From Halobacterium noricense (GTDB lineage: Archaea; Halobacteriota; Halobacteria; Halobacteriales; Halobacteriaceae), in contig NZ_CP089468.1 of assembly GCF_021233435.1 (NCBI RefSeq), positions 1,426,001 through 1,490,000 of the forward strand: DNA of 64,000 nt, written 5' to 3'. The notes below the pieces were generated by a model. The model was not told where the DNA came from. It made no database searches and worked only from the letters and a program-made list of their open reading frames with translations. Of this stretch, positions 63,722 through 64,000 are shown in pieces. The position numbers and the translations under genes are program-made. Every line of letters begins with the position of its first letter. Within the stretch, counting starts at the first letter, position 1.

Positions 63722-64000
63722 CTAGGCGTTAGTCTGCTCCAGCAACCCCTTCATGTACCCGACGGCGAACAGCCGACCCATGTCCGTGTAGCCGGCTTGG
63801 GCGTCGTCGCGGTGGCCCTCGTCGAGCATGCGCGGAACGTGGTCGGGGCGAATCGGGCCGTCGAAGCCGACCTCGCGGTACGCCTCCATCGCCGCGAGCA
63901 TGTCCGTCGGGCCGTCGTCCTGCCACGTCTCGACGAACGACTCGGAGGAGCCGTCGACGTCCCGGAAGTGCACGAAGTGGATGCGGTCCCCGAACTGCCG
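63722..64000 (-). CDS. uxuA: Mannonate dehydratase UxuA, C-terminal part at window edge
   Basis: The frame is open to the window edge and reads RQFGDRIHFVHFRDVDGSSE, with the metal-site HFRDV, and then FDGPIRPDHVPRMLDEG with the PDHVP His. The end is RLFAVGYMKGLLEQTNA. This is the last quarter of a second UxuA, separate from the one at 16868. It lies 53 bases before the UxaC start on the same strand. Together with UxaC and the SDR it completes the isomerase route from glucuronate to 2-keto-3-deoxygluconate. Confidence 0.9.
   Translation of the reverse strand, partial: RQFGDRIHFVHFRDVDGSSESFVETWQDDGPTDMLAAMEAYREVGFDGPIRPDHVPRMLDEGHRDDAQAGYTDMGRLFAVGYMKGLLEQTNA

Noticed and set aside
62484-63725. 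413-codon plus-strand frame opposite uxaC
   Set aside because: Shadow of UxaC, whose motifs are clear on the other strand.
1-64000. tRNA or rRNA genes
   Set aside because: I looked for the TpsiC-arm and cloverleaf patterns and saw none that also had an acceptor stem; a covariance-model scan would settle it.

Overview
The window looks like a haloarchaeal (class Halobacteria) chromosome or large plasmid. The proteins are strongly acidic and the DNA is mostly GC-rich. There are Tat signals followed by a Gly-rich lipobox, small rubrerythrin-like and zinc-ribbon proteins, several haloarchaeal-type insertion sequences, and many genes whose TATA-like box lies about 25-32 bases before the start codon, as for leaderless transcripts. 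No rRNA, tRNA or CRISPR array was found by eye.

Layout. 1-2846: the end of a branched-chain amino acid (Liv-type) ABC transporter operon. 3687-8938: a small lipoprotein convergent with a 1524-residue secreted repeat protein that ends in a PD-(D/E)xK-like nuclease signature, resembling a polymorphic toxin. 9010-14932: a broken IS6-type element, two UspA proteins, a DUF7260-like protein and a truncated IS200/IS605 element. 15228-33580: a large sugar-acid catabolic island. It holds a semialdehyde dehydrogenase, mannonate dehydratase, an enolase-superfamily dehydratase, two DapA-family enzymes, a CUT1-type ABC transporter, a D-2-hydroxyacid dehydrogenase, a ThDP enzyme, an Ldh2-family dehydrogenase and two IclR regulators. 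A MITE with a target duplication sits just before the transporter promoter.

33744-38737 is a graveyard of mobile DNA: a decayed integrase module of three genes, an intact IS6-type element that removed the start of a PPC/DUF296 gene, and two further broken IS copies, one directly abutting the other. 38904-52621 is mixed: a YCF48-like Tat protein, a small HTH regulator, glutamate dehydrogenase coupled to a rubrerythrin-like mini-protein, a BAT-type sensor/regulator, a flavin-dependent halogenase, an FKBP isomerase, a family-5 solute-binding lipoprotein, a second DUF7260-like protein and an ATP-dependent PEP carboxykinase. 52823-64000 is a uronate/xylan region: polysaccharide deacetylase, MATE exporter, a broken GH10 xylanase, a uronate-dehydrogenase-like SDR, a GH4 enzyme, a second family-5 solute-binding protein, an IclR regulator, an SDR, uronate isomerase UxaC and the end of a second UxuA.

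Taken together, the genes suggest (inference) two parallel routes for uronates or other sugar acids. The isomerase route would be UxaC, then an SDR acting as fructuronate reductase, then UxuA, giving 2-keto-3-deoxygluconate. The oxidative route would be a uronate dehydrogenase-like enzyme, an enolase-superfamily dehydratase, a KdgD-like DapA-family enzyme and a 2-oxoglutarate semialdehyde dehydrogenase. Three IclR proteins are likely local regulators.
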